Origin: Billgrantia zhangzhouensis
GTDB taxonomy: Bacteria; Pseudomonadota; Gammaproteobacteria; Pseudomonadales; Halomonadaceae
Length of the DNA stretch: 64,000 bases
Direction of reading: 5' to 3'
Assembly (NCBI RefSeq): GCF_021404465.1
Contig: NZ_JABFTT010000009.1
Span: forward strand, 124,001-188,000
Positions within the stretch are counted from its first letter, which is position 1; every line of letters begins with the position of its first letter. The position numbers were made by a program, and so were the translations under genes. Below the pieces are notes generated by a model. It saw nothing but the letters and a program-made list of their open reading frames with translations. It was not told where the DNA came from and ran no database searches. This document shows positions 9,843 to 18,498 of this stretch, piece after piece.

Positions 9843-11393
9843 TCAGGTATCGCCGGTCGCCCGGGGAGGCTCTATCACCCAGGGCTCACGTGCGACCTCG
9901 TCGCGACAGCTGTCGTCGACGGGGCTATGCGGGTCGTCGAGAAACGCCTGGACCATGGTCGAGCGGCACTCGTTGACGGGGTTGTGTCCGAGCGCTTGAT
10001 AAACGACGTATTGCAGGTTGGGCATGGTGCGTCCCAGATGCTCGCTCCAGCGCGGGGTACAGCAAGGGTCCATCTCTCCGTGTAGCGCCAGCGCCGGTGT
10101 TTCGCTGACCGGCGGGTCGTTGTGCTCGGCGGGCACGTCGCCATCCTCGCCCCACCAGGCGCACAGCCAGGGCGGCTCGAAGCCGAGCACGGCGGGCTCG
10201 CGAGCCACTGCGGCGGTGGAATCGGCCACGCTCGGGCGGTTGGTTCCCATGTCGTTGCATACATGGGCGAGGAAATAGCCCAACGCATAGTTGGGAGCCT
10301 CGGGCTCGGGGTCGTAGTCATCGACGCGGAAGAAATCGGACAGGCGTGAGTAGTCGCCCGCTTCGACATCCGCGATGAGGCTCGGCAACTCGGCGTAGTC
10401 GCTGGCCAGGGTCAGGTAGAGGGTGTCGAGGAAGGCCGCGCCATCGAAGTAGAGCGTCTTGTCGCTGCCATCGGCCTCTTCCACTTGGGCGATGAAGGGG
10501 CGGCCGTCCAGGGCGCGGCGTGTGCGGTCGATGGCTTGCAGCCAGTTCGGCAGCAGCTCGCGGCAGGCCTCGTCTTCGGCAACGCACAGCGCCAGGGCGT
10601 CGGTGAACGACTGCTTGGCCGTGTAGAGTTCGTCCACCGGTGGACGGTTGCGCAGGTGGTTATACCAGGCCCAGCCGAGTATCACGGCGCGGATGCTGTC
10701 AGGGTGATATTGGATGAACGAGACCAGCGTGCCGCTACCCGTGGACGAGCCGAAGCCGTCGATCCGCTCGTAGCCGAGCAGTTGGCGTATCTCGTCCACG
10801 TCGCGCGACACTGCACGGGCGTTGTACTGGCTGACGTCGATGCCCTCGTCGACCAGTTTGCGATAGCAGTCGCTCACCACGCCGGTGATCGCGTCCAGGC
10901 GCTCCATGGGATCCAGCGAGGCGGTGATGGCCGGGGTGTGGATGATGTTGTGATAGGGCGAGACGGCGGCGTACTCCGGACACTCCAGAGCCGGTTCGGC
11001 ATGGATGAAACCGCGATTGTCCATGGTCACCAGAGTGCGTTGGCCAATGTCCTCGAGTAGCTGTTCCATGTACTGGCGTTCGCTCAACGACGAGTAGCCC
11101 GGGCCACCGGGGAAGAAGAAGACCGGCAGCGTCTCCTCGTCCGGTTCACCGCCCTCCGGCTCGATTACCGCCACGGGCAGCGAGATCGTGTTGCCATTGG
11201 GAGCGTCCCAGTTCTCGGGGGCATGGAAAGTATGGCAGGTGGCGCCCAGCTCGCGCAGGGCCTGGGTCGGACACTCCGCACTCTCCAGGCGGGGCAGGTC
11301 GTCGGTGGCCGCCTGGACCAGGGCGGGGGAGGCGAGCAGAAGCGTTAGCGGCAACGCCCCCCGCCACCAGGCTCGAGCATCCTTTCCGGTCAT
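9843..11393 (-). CDS. Exported alpha/beta hydrolase with TAP-like C-terminal domain
   Basis: 516 residues with a signal peptide (WRGALPLTLLLASPALVQA). The protein is built like prolyl/tripeptidyl aminopeptidases: FFFPGGPGYSS is the oxyanion HGGPG-like loop, GFGSSTGSG the nucleophile elbow, and ALHGEMDPCCTP with a late LGHNPV supplies the acid and His of the triad. Six or more Cys in the mature part suggest disulfides and a periplasmic location. Probable role: release of short peptides or ester hydrolysis. ATG 11393 is chosen because the leader starts there and AGAGGGAT precedes it; a longer frame upstream has no such features. Confidence 0.82.
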   Translation of the reverse strand: MTGKDARAWWRGALPLTLLLASPALVQAATDDLPRLESAECPTQALRELGATCHTFHAPENWDAPNGNTISLPVAVIEPEGGEPDEETLPVFFFPGGPGYSSLSERQYMEQLLEDIGQRTLVTMDNRGFIHAEPALECPEYAAVSPYHNIIHTPAITASLDPMERLDAITGVVSDCYRKLVDEGIDVSQYNARAVSRDVDEIRQLLGYERIDGFGSSTGSGTLVSFIQYHPDSIRAVILGWAWYNHLRNRPPVDELYTAKQSFTDALALCVAEDEACRELLPNWLQAIDRTRRALDGRPFIAQVEEADGSDKTLYFDGAAFLDTLYLTLASDYAELPSLIADVEAGDYSRLSDFFRVDDYDPEPEAPNYALGYFLAHVCNDMGTNRPSVADSTAAVAREPAVLGFEPPWLCAWWGEDGDVPAEHNDPPVSETPALALHGEMDPCCTPRWSEHLGRTMPNLQYVVYQALGHNPVNECRSTMVQAFLDDPHSPVDDSCRDEVAREPWVIEPPRATGDT

Positions 11394-11627
11394 GATGCGA
11401 TCCCTCTGAATTGTCGTTGTCGATTTGGGCTTGGCTTCGCTAGTCAAGCTAGCAGCCGAGGGGGAAGCGTCAACGCCGAACACCTGCGGTAACCGACGGC
11501 AATAAACGAAGACAGAGAGGGTTTTGAAGCCCGCATGGGGGGCAGCTATTTTTCTACGGTAAGACATCGCAAAGCAGGAAGCGGCACGGCTTCAGCCGTG
11601 CGATACGTCGATGAAAGGAGGTACGAG

Positions 11628-12050
11628 ATGCAAGTTCGCGAAGTGATGACCAAGCGCCCGGACTACTGCCCGGCAGACGCTACCATTCGCCAGGTTGCCG
11701 AGCGCATGCGCAAGGACAATTCTGGCTTCGAGCCTCTCGTCGAAGGGGACCGCATCGTGGGTACCGTGACCGATCGCGACCTCACGATTCGCGCCCTAGC
11801 TGAAGGCCAGAGCCCCGACGAAAAGGCGAGTTCCATCGCCACCTCGGACGTGCTCTACGCCTTCGAGGATCAGGACGTGAAGGACGTGCTGCGCAACATG
11901 CAGGAACAGCACGTGCAACGTCTGGTGGTGCTCAACAACCAGAACGACAAGCGTCTCGTCGGTGTAGTGACGCTCAGCGATATCGCCGACCGCTGCGAAG
12001 ACGACCAGATGGCTCGCGAGATTGCCAACTGCAGCAAGCATTATCACTGA
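11628..12050 (+). CDS. Two-CBS-domain protein
   Basis: 140 residues made only of a Bateman pair. CBS1 starts at VREVMTKRPDYCPADATI and ends GTVTDRDLTIRAL. CBS2 spans TSDVLYAFEDQDVKDVL to VGVVTLSDIADR. Stand-alone CBS pairs bind adenosine nucleotides or SAM and regulate partners; no partner is encoded beside it. AAAGGAGG lies seven bases before ATG 11628, which fixes the start. A rho-independent terminator follows at 12108. Confidence 0.88.
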   Translation: MQVREVMTKRPDYCPADATIRQVAERMRKDNSGFEPLVEGDRIVGTVTDRDLTIRALAEGQSPDEKASSIATSDVLYAFEDQDVKDVLRNMQEQHVQRLVVLNNQNDKRLVGVVTLSDIADRCEDDQMAREIANCSKHYH

Positions 12051-12107
12051 GCCATCACCCAGCTCCACCGCCGGGAGCGCGCAAGAGCGTTCCCATGTGA
12101 CGCTTAA

Positions 12108-12134
12108 GGGCATCGCCAAGGCGATGCCCTTTTT
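12108..12134 (+). terminator. Rho-independent terminator after the CBS gene
   Basis: GGGCATCGCC and GGCGATGCCC form a ten-base inverted repeat around a tiny loop, followed directly by five T. It lies 58 bp after the CBS stop. Confidence 0.85.
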
Positions 12135-12215
12135 CATGGGGCGTGCTCATGGATCGCGTGACGCTGTCAGGGAGATACGTTAGCGTGACGGGAGGTTCCC
12201 GTATATGAGAAGCCG

Positions 12216-12707
12216 ATGCTCCCGGCACGTCTTGATCATGAAATCGCCACGCCCATCGGGGTGATCTCAGACACCCACGGCTTGCTGCGCGAGGAGGCGG
12301 TAACGCTGCTGGCAGGCTGTGAGCTGATCCTGCACCTGGGCGATGTGGGAGCGAAGCCGGAGGATGTCGCCATACTCGAACGCCTGGGCGAGCTGGCTCC
12401 GCTGTATGCCGTGCGCGGCAACATCGACACGGCCGGCTGGGCCGAGTCGCTGCCGCAGCGCCAGGATCTCGTCGTCAACGGCTGGCGCCTGCACCTGGTT
12501 CACGCCCTGGCCGATTTCGACTCTACCACCGCATGCGATGCCGTGCTGCACGGCCATTCCCACAAGCCGCGCCATGAATGGCAACGGCAGCGGTTGTTGT
12601 TCAACCCCGGGGCGGCGGGCAAGCGCCGCTTCCGGTTGCCGATCACCCTGGGCAAGCTGTGGGCCGACTCGCGCGGCCTGCGTGGTGCGATACTGCACCT
12701 GCTTTAG
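12216..12707 (+). CDS. YfcE/MJ0936-type metallophosphoesterase
   Basis: 163 residues carrying all five metallophosphoesterase motifs: DTHG (19-22), HLGDVG (Asp 43), RGNID, a middle His, and GHSH near residue 112, which bind two divalent metals. Short members of this group are cytosolic phosphodiesterases or phosphatases with broad activity in vitro. The ATG at 12216 has only a weak purine-rich site; the fold starts at residue 13, so little depends on the exact start. It converges on the lipid kinase gene. Confidence 0.85.
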   Translation: MLPARLDHEIATPIGVISDTHGLLREEAVTLLAGCELILHLGDVGAKPEDVAILERLGELAPLYAVRGNIDTAGWAESLPQRQDLVVNGWRLHLVHALADFDSTTACDAVLHGHSHKPRHEWQRQRLLFNPGAAGKRRFRLPITLGKLWADSRGLRGAILHLL

Positions 12708-12720
12708 CGACTTCCGACCC

Positions 12721-13632
12721 TCATGACGCCTCGCGAATCTCGCCTGCCAGGGCGCTGTCGTGGTCACCCACCACGCCCTGGCAGGCGACCTCCAGCACGG
12801 CGCGCCGGGTAAAGGCCGAAACGTCGGCCATACGTCCCATGGTTTCGCCATCGGCGGTGAGTGTACGCGCATGGCGCAGCTGCACGTGGCACTGGGGCGA
12901 GCGCAGGTGAACCACGGTGTCGTCGCCTTTGGGTGGATGCCCCAGCAGGCGCGTGGAGAGATAAGAGAGCAGCAGACGAAACCAGGCGCGTTGCCGTACC
13001 GCCACGATGTCCAGTTGGCCGTCGTCGATACGCGCACCCGCGATACCGTGACCGCCACCGAAATAGGCCCCCGAAGCGATGGCAATGGTCAGCCAGCGTC
13101 CCTCGACGGTCTGGTCGTCGCCCTCTATGCGCCCGTGAAAGCTTCGCTGTACGCCGAGCTTTCTGGCCAGGGTGATGAGATAACTGAAGCGTCCCAGCAG
13201 TTTCTTCTCACGTGAGGAGGCCTCTCGGGCGGGCAGGGTGCCGAGCCCGATGTGGGCAACGTTGAGATAGAGCTGGCCGTTGATCCAGGCCACGTCGACC
13301 CTGGCCGTGTGCGCTCCGAGTGCCACCCGGCATACGTCCACGGGGTCGTCGGGCAGCCTCAGGTTGCGGGCGAAGTCGTTGGCCGTGCCCGAGGGCAGTA
13401 CGCCTAGCACGGCTCTGCGCTCGACGCAGAGCGCCGCGGCGCAGTTCACCGAGCCATCGCCACCGGCAACCAGTAGCCGGTCGCCGGGTTCGACCTGTCG
13501 ATACCAATCGGTTTCGATGATATCTCGCACCTGTAGGCTATCGAGGCCTGCGGCGAGCAGATGCTCGCGCCAGAAAGTGGTATCGTGACTGCCGTCGCCG
13601 GCAGCGGTGTTGGCCATTAGCCAGTAGTTCAT
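12721..13632 (-). CDS. Diacylglycerol-kinase-family lipid kinase (YegS/DgkB-like)
   Basis: 303 residues. GGDGSVN at 57-63 is the nucleotide-binding loop of the DAGK/sphingosine kinase fold, and LPSGTANDFARN provides the following conserved GT-NDFAR motif. The C-terminal beta-sandwich includes GGGHGIAGARIDDG and a final TADGE. The family phosphorylates diacylglycerol, phosphatidylglycerol or related lipids at the inner membrane. ATG 13632 (MNYWLMANT) follows GGAGA and matches the normal family start, so an upstream in-frame start is rejected. Confidence 0.85.
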   Translation of the reverse strand: MNYWLMANTAAGDGSHDTTFWREHLLAAGLDSLQVRDIIETDWYRQVEPGDRLLVAGGDGSVNCAAALCVERRAVLGVLPSGTANDFARNLRLPDDPVDVCRVALGAHTARVDVAWINGQLYLNVAHIGLGTLPAREASSREKKLLGRFSYLITLARKLGVQRSFHGRIEGDDQTVEGRWLTIAIASGAYFGGGHGIAGARIDDGQLDIVAVRQRAWFRLLLSYLSTRLLGHPPKGDDTVVHLRSPQCHVQLRHARTLTADGETMGRMADVSAFTRRAVLEVACQGVVGDHDSALAGEIREAS

Positions 13633-14019
13633 GGTGTCTCCTTCACCTGAACCTTCTCCTGATAACAAGGATAGCGAGCTAGCGGACGCATCGCTCGTGT
13701 CATTTGCCACCGAAAGCAGAGGACGGCGGTACAAGAAAGAATCCCCAGTCGCAGCCGCCTAAAACAGAAAAAATACCCAACCATCAACGGTATGCAGCCA
13801 TTGTGCGGGCATGTTTCAATCTGTGGCATATCGACACGCCAGACAGGCTGCCCCCACCTCGATCGTTCTCCCGCATCCATGACGACACTCGGTCGGCGCA
13901 TTGCGCGCTGGCTCTTTGGCATGTCGCTGCCTGGAATCGCCGAGCCAATGGGGAAGCGGAGAGTCGCTCGGCCGGGTGTGGAAAACTGATCGCATCAAGA
14001 CGCTGCCAGGAGGACCATC
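13633..14019. other. 387-bp intergenic region without a recognisable gene
   Basis: It separates the divergent lipid kinase and oxidoreductase genes and must hold both promoters. It includes a short A-rich patch around 13765-13790. Short open frames here lack ribosome sites and family features. No clear operator was seen. Confidence 0.5.
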
Positions 14020-15192
14020 GTGCCCACAGAGAACGTACCGACCATTCCGGCCACCATGAACGCCATGGTCCTGACCGGCCACGGCGGGATCGACAAGTTG
14101 GTGTATCGCACCGATGTCGTCACGCCCCGCCCGGGGCCGGGCGAAGTGCTGGTGCAGGTCACCGCCACGGCCAAGAACAACACCGACCGCAAGGCCCGCG
14201 AGGGTCTCTATCCGACCAAGGACAAGGGTGAGGTAACCTCATTCGCCATGGGCGGCGAGCCGACCCTGACCTTTCCGCGCATCCAGGGCGCCGACGTGGC
14301 CGGGCGCGTGGTGGCGGTGGGCGAGGGCGTGGATGCCTCGCGCATCGGCGAGCGCGGCCTGCTCGACTTCAACCTCTACGCCGACGTGCGGCGCGACATC
14401 AACCTGACGCCGGACTACTACGGCCACGGCGCCGATGGCGGCTACGCCGAATACATCGCCGTGCCGTCGGATCAGTTCCATCACGTGGCCAATCCGGAAC
14501 TCGCCGACGCCGAGCTGGCGGCGATGGGTATGTGCTCCTACCAGACCGGCTACCACATGATGACTTCGGCCAGGGTCGCGGCGGGCGAACGGGTGTTGGT
14601 CAGTGGCGCCAGCGGAGGCGTGGGTGCTGCGCTGATCCAGATGTGCCGCATCGTCGGGGCGATTCCCTACGCCGTGAGCCAGCCCGACAAGGCCGAGGCG
14701 CTGCTGGCGCTGGGCGCCGAGGCGGTGATCGACCGCGGCGATCTCTCCACCTTCGTCGAGCGTGTGCTCGAGGCCACCGGCGGGGCGCCCATCGATGCGG
14801 TGATGGACCTGGTCGGCGGTGAAATGACCGACTTGTTCATCGACACCATGATCGGCGACATGAAGGCGCGCAGCACGTATCCGCGGCTTTCCATCGCCGG
14901 GGCCAGCGGCGGCAATCTCAGCGAGATCATGTGGACCCGCATCTACCTCTACCAGGTGCAGATCTTCGGCGTTTCCCACGGTACCCGCGAGGAGGCCGAG
15001 CAGCTCGTCGAGTGGATTCGTACGGGCCAGCTCAAGCCGGTGCTGCACGCCGCGTTCAAGCTCTCCGAGCTGCACGAGGCGGAGCGCTACTTCGTCAACC
15101 GCGGCAGCAACTACCTGGGCAAGATCGTCATTGTGCCTGATTCCCAGTGGGCCGAGCATGGCGCGCCCTTCGCTCTCAAGGAAAACGTATGA
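14020..15192 (+). CDS. Quinone-oxidoreductase-like MDR dehydrogenase
   Basis: 390 residues of the medium-chain dehydrogenase family. A GroES-like N-terminal domain (GEVLVQVTATAKNNTDRK) is followed by a Rossmann domain with SGASGGVGAALIQ, the NADPH-binding motif of the zinc-free quinone oxidoreductases. No structural-zinc Cys cluster is visible. It starts with GTG at 14020 behind CCAGGAGGA. Its stop overlaps the start of the proline-racemase-like gene by four bases (ATGA), so the two are translationally coupled and probably act in one pathway. Confidence 0.85.
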   Translation: MPTENVPTIPATMNAMVLTGHGGIDKLVYRTDVVTPRPGPGEVLVQVTATAKNNTDRKAREGLYPTKDKGEVTSFAMGGEPTLTFPRIQGADVAGRVVAVGEGVDASRIGERGLLDFNLYADVRRDINLTPDYYGHGADGGYAEYIAVPSDQFHHVANPELADAELAAMGMCSYQTGYHMMTSARVAAGERVLVSGASGGVGAALIQMCRIVGAIPYAVSQPDKAEALLALGAEAVIDRGDLSTFVERVLEATGGAPIDAVMDLVGGEMTDLFIDTMIGDMKARSTYPRLSIAGASGGNLSEIMWTRIYLYQVQIFGVSHGTREEAEQLVEWIRTGQLKPVLHAAFKLSELHEAERYFVNRGSNYLGKIVIVPDSQWAEHGAPFALKENV

Positions 15193-16265
15193 GCCACGAA
15201 CTCACGCTGCAACTGCTCGACACCCATGCCGGCGGCGACGTCAGCCGCATTGTGATCGGCGGCATCGATCCGCTGCCCGGCGACACCGTGCGCCAGCAGA
15301 TGGAGTACTTGGAAAACGACGCCGACGGCCTGCGCAAGCTGCTGCTGAACGAGCCCTATGGCATCCCCGAGATGTCGGTGGACCTGATCGTGCCGGCCTG
15401 TGATCCCCAGGCACAGATGGGCTACATCATCATGGAAGTGATGGGCTACCCGGTCTATTCGGGCTCCAACACCATCTGTACCGCCACGGCGCTGCTCGAA
15501 ACCGGGCTGATTCCCAAGCGCGAGGGTATCCAGCACTTCACGCTGGAATCCCCGGCCGGTCTGGTGCAGATCGAGGCGCGGGTCGAGAACGGGGTGGTCG
15601 AGGCGATCACCTGCGGCGGGCTGCCCAGCTACATCGACACCCACCGGGCGCAGATCCACGTGCCCGGGGTAGGCGACGTGACCTACAGCATCGCCTACAG
15701 CGGGGGGTTCTATGCCCTGGTGGACGCGGCCGAACTCGGCTTTGCGCTCAAGCGCGAGGAGGAGCGCGCCCTGGCCGAGTGCGCGCATCGCATCGTCGAA
15801 GCGATCCAGGCCCACAGTGGCTTCTCCCACTACACCCTGGGTGACGTCGGGCCGCTGCCGTTCCTGCATTTCATGGGGCCGGTGGAACAGATAGCCGACG
15901 ACTTCTACCGCTCACGCTCGACCACCTACGTGCATCCCGGCGTGATCTGCCGCAGCACCACCGGTACCGGTACCTCGGCGCGGCTGGCGCTGATGCACTA
16001 TGAGGGCACCATCAAGCCCGGTGACAAGTTGGAGACCGTATCCCTGCGCGAGACGGGCTTCATCGGCGAAGTCGTCGCGGTGCGCGAGGCCGGCGGCAAG
16101 CATCAGGTGGTGGAGAACACCATCACCGGTAAGAGCTATGTGCTGGCGCGTTCGGAGATCGTGGTCAACTGCGACGGCCCGATGGTGGATTGTGGCGGCG
16201 TGCACCACATTCTCAGTGATCGCCATCCCGTGACGGTCAATCGTAGCGACGCCGCCACTGCTTGA
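15189..16265 (+). CDS. Proline-racemase-superfamily protein with both catalytic Cys replaced
   Basis: 358 residues with the proline racemase/3-hydroxyproline dehydratase fold (LLDTHAGGD start, GGGFYA-like YSGGFYALVD, and a C-terminal GTGTSA loop). The usual MCGHxTI site reads VYSGSNTI, so Cys becomes Ser and His becomes Ser. The usual DRSPCGTGTS site reads CRSTTGTGTS, so the second Cys becomes Thr and the Asp becomes Cys. Known racemases need two Cys; trans-3-hydroxyproline dehydratases keep Cys with Thr. A Ser/Thr pair points to a different lyase or isomerase reaction. ATG 15189 overlaps the preceding stop; the last 29 bp overlap the convergent gene. Confidence 0.82.
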   Translation: MSHELTLQLLDTHAGGDVSRIVIGGIDPLPGDTVRQQMEYLENDADGLRKLLLNEPYGIPEMSVDLIVPACDPQAQMGYIIMEVMGYPVYSGSNTICTATALLETGLIPKREGIQHFTLESPAGLVQIEARVENGVVEAITCGGLPSYIDTHRAQIHVPGVGDVTYSIAYSGGFYALVDAAELGFALKREEERALAECAHRIVEAIQAHSGFSHYTLGDVGPLPFLHFMGPVEQIADDFYRSRSTTYVHPGVICRSTTGTGTSARLALMHYEGTIKPGDKLETVSLRETGFIGEVVAVREAGGKHQVVENTITGKSYVLARSEIVVNCDGPMVDCGGVHHILSDRHPVTVNRSDAATA

Positions 16266-17241
16266 CGGCGATCTGTTCCTTCATCAGTTCGAGCATGTCG
16301 ACGAGCACCTGTTCGGTTACCCGATCGGTGTGCTCATCGACTTGCAGCCAGGTATCGAAGCCGCTGTCGGCCAGGTGTTCCACCAGTGCGGTGAACTCTG
16401 GCGAACGCAGCCCCTCCAGTGCTTCGTGGACTAGGCGGCAGGCCAGATCCGAGAGGCTCGACTGCATGCTGCGGGCAACGGCATCGCCCATCGGCAGCCT
16501 GCGCAGGCGGCGTATCTCCTGGCTCTCCGCCACGGTGCGGCTTACCAGTGCGCTGACGTAGCGCATCGTCTCCTCGCGGTTGCGCGCATATGCGTTACCA
16601 GCCATCTCCTCCAGCCGTCGGGTGAGTTCGTGGATCAGCTGCTGCTTGCGCGGCATCACCACCCGGTCGATGACCCGCGTCGATAGCGAATCGCTGGAAA
16701 GGATCTGCTCCTGCATGTTGCCCAGCAGGCGGATCGCCACCCGGTCCGAGAGCTCTTCGAAGAAGATCTCGTAATACTTGGCGTAGACGGCATAGAGCCG
16801 CCAGCGGCGCACGTCGATCAGGCCCAGGCGATGCAGGCGGGTGAGCAGCGAGATGACGCGCAGGATGCGCAGCAGGCGAAAGCCGCCCACCGGGATGCAG
16901 CCAAGCACGTCGTACCAATGCACGAAGGGATAGAAGAACCAGCGATGATAGCGTCGCTCGGCGATGGCCGCCGCCCAGCCCAGCAGCACGTCGAGCACGA
17001 ACACCGCCACGAATATCAGGTCGATCTCGATGAAATTGGCGTGGACGTGACGGTCGTAGACGCCATGCAAGCCCGGAGCGAGGGCGGCGAAGGCGTCGTT
17101 GAGCGGGCCGAGCAGGAATAGCGCGTCGAACAGCAGCAGCGCCAGGTTGGCTACCACCAGCACCAGGATCAGTAGATCCCATACCAGATGCAGGCGCTCC
17201 AGCGCCGGGCTTAGCGGGCGCGAGACTCTTCTCGACGGCAT
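16237..17241 (-). CDS. Ion-channel-like membrane protein without a pore filter
   Basis: 334 residues. An N-terminal membrane part holds about four hydrophobic segments, and an S4-like helix, GGFRLLRILRVISLLTRLHR, has regularly spaced Arg as in voltage sensors. A long cytosolic helical C-terminal half follows. No GYGD-type selectivity filter is present, so conduction is unproven. ATG 17241 follows AAGGAGC. Its stop lies 29 bp inside the 3' end of the proline-racemase-like gene on the other strand. Function unknown. Confidence 0.65.
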   Translation of the reverse strand: MPSRRVSRPLSPALERLHLVWDLLILVLVVANLALLLFDALFLLGPLNDAFAALAPGLHGVYDRHVHANFIEIDLIFVAVFVLDVLLGWAAAIAERRYHRWFFYPFVHWYDVLGCIPVGGFRLLRILRVISLLTRLHRLGLIDVRRWRLYAVYAKYYEIFFEELSDRVAIRLLGNMQEQILSSDSLSTRVIDRVVMPRKQQLIHELTRRLEEMAGNAYARNREETMRYVSALVSRTVAESQEIRRLRRLPMGDAVARSMQSSLSDLACRLVHEALEGLRSPEFTALVEHLADSGFDTWLQVDEHTDRVTEQVLVDMLELMKEQIAVKQWRRRYD

Positions 17242-17299
17242 GGGGGCTCCTTGGCTCGAAGAACGCAACGTCGCGTTAAGCCTAGCAGCCGCCAGTAAA

Positions 17300-17713
17300 T
17301 TAGAGTTTGGGCTTGCTGCGCAACGCCTTGGTCTGCCCCTTCTTCGTCTTCCGATCCATGCGCTTCTGCTTCGAGGCGCGGGTCGGTTTGGTCGGCTTGC
17401 GTGCCTTGTGCGTCTTCACCGCCTCCTGGATCAGCGCCTTGAGACGCTCCAGGGCATCCTCGCGGTTCTGTTCGAAGGTGCGGTGGTTCTGGGCCTTGAT
17501 CACCACCACGCCCTCCTTGGTGATACGGCTGTCGGAAAGCGCGAGCAGGCGCTCCTTATAGAAGGGCGGCAGGCTGGAGCGGGGGATGTCGAAGCGCAGG
17601 TGTACTGCGGAGGCCACCTTGTTGACGTTCTGGCCGCCCGCACCCTGGGCGCGTATCTGGCTGATCTCGATCTCGTGGTCGGCCAGATCCACGCTATTGG
17701 AGAGTCGCAGCAT
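17300..17713 (-). CDS. arfB: Alternative ribosome-rescue factor ArfB
   Basis: 137 residues with the class-I release-factor GGQ at 26-28 (AQGAGGQNVNK), no codon-recognition domain, and a strongly basic tail (KKGQTKALRSKPKL). This is the ArfB/YaeJ design: the tail enters the empty mRNA channel of stalled ribosomes and GGQ hydrolyses the peptidyl-tRNA. Length matches E. coli ArfB (140). ATG 17713 follows AAGAGGC; an extension 14 codons upstream is possible but would add a non-conserved tail. Confidence 0.93.
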   Translation of the reverse strand: MLRLSNSVDLADHEIEISQIRAQGAGGQNVNKVASAVHLRFDIPRSSLPPFYKERLLALSDSRITKEGVVVIKAQNHRTFEQNREDALERLKALIQEAVKTHKARKPTKPTRASKQKRMDRKTKKGQTKALRSKPKL

Positions 17714-17852
17714 GTCGGCCTCTTGCGTACGGGTTGAGTCGTCGAGCAGCAACAAAGGCTAGCACAACCGCTACAGTCCTTGCCTGGCGGCCCTTCATGG
17801 CGTGAGTTAGGCTAGCTCGGGTCATCCACGAAAGCTGACGGCGGAGGAGCGC

Positions 17853-18485
17853 ATGACCACGCTGGTGATCGGTGCCAACGGCCAGATCGGCCGTCAATTC
17901 TGCGAGCTGGCCGCGGCGGCGGATTTGCCCATTCGGGCCATGATCCGCAACGTGGCGCAGCAGCCCTGGTTCAAAGAGAGAAGTATCGAGACCGTCATCG
18001 CCGATCTCGAAAGTGAGCTTGACGGCGCCTTCGACGGCTGCGACCAGGTCATTTTTACGGCCGGCTCCGGACCGCACACCGGTCTCGACAAGACACTGCT
18101 GATCGACCTCCATGGCGCCATCCGCGCCGCTGATCTGGCCACCGAACGCGCCCTGTCGCGCTTCATCATGGTCAGTGCCATGCGCGCCGAGCGCCCGTTG
18201 GAGGCACCCGAGAAGCTGCGACCCTATATGGCGGCCAAACATGCCGCCGATGCCCATCTGCGTGTCGCCCCGGTGCCTCACGTGATTCTCAAGCCGGGAC
18301 GGTTGATCGATGAGTCCGCTACCCAGCGCGTTGCCATCTCGCTGGAGGAAACCGGCGGTGAGAACAGCGTCTCACGAGCCAATGTCGCTCATGCCCTGCT
18401 GCATCTGGCCCAGGCACGCGATCTGCTGAATCGGGAGTTCGTGCTGCTCGACGGCGAGCGACCCATTGCCGAGGCGCTGAGCTGA
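17853..18485 (+). CDS. NAD(P)-binding atypical SDR (SDR5-like)
   Basis: 210 residues with the Rossmann signature GANGQIG (7-13) and IVTAGSG-like VIFTAGSGPHTG. Ser in MVSAM and a spaced Tyr-x3-Lys (PYMAAKHAAD) are seen. Relatives bind NADPH and act as flavin reductases or sugar-nucleotide or stress-linked reductases (YwnB/HSCARG type). The substrate cannot be told. It has a strong GGAGG-type site before ATG 17853 and converges on ampR. Confidence 0.8.
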   Translation: MTTLVIGANGQIGRQFCELAAAADLPIRAMIRNVAQQPWFKERSIETVIADLESELDGAFDGCDQVIFTAGSGPHTGLDKTLLIDLHGAIRAADLATERALSRFIMVSAMRAERPLEAPEKLRPYMAAKHAADAHLRVAPVPHVILKPGRLIDESATQRVAISLEETGGENSVSRANVAHALLHLAQARDLLNREFVLLDGERPIAEALS

Positions 18486-18498
18486 GCGAGGCAGCCTC

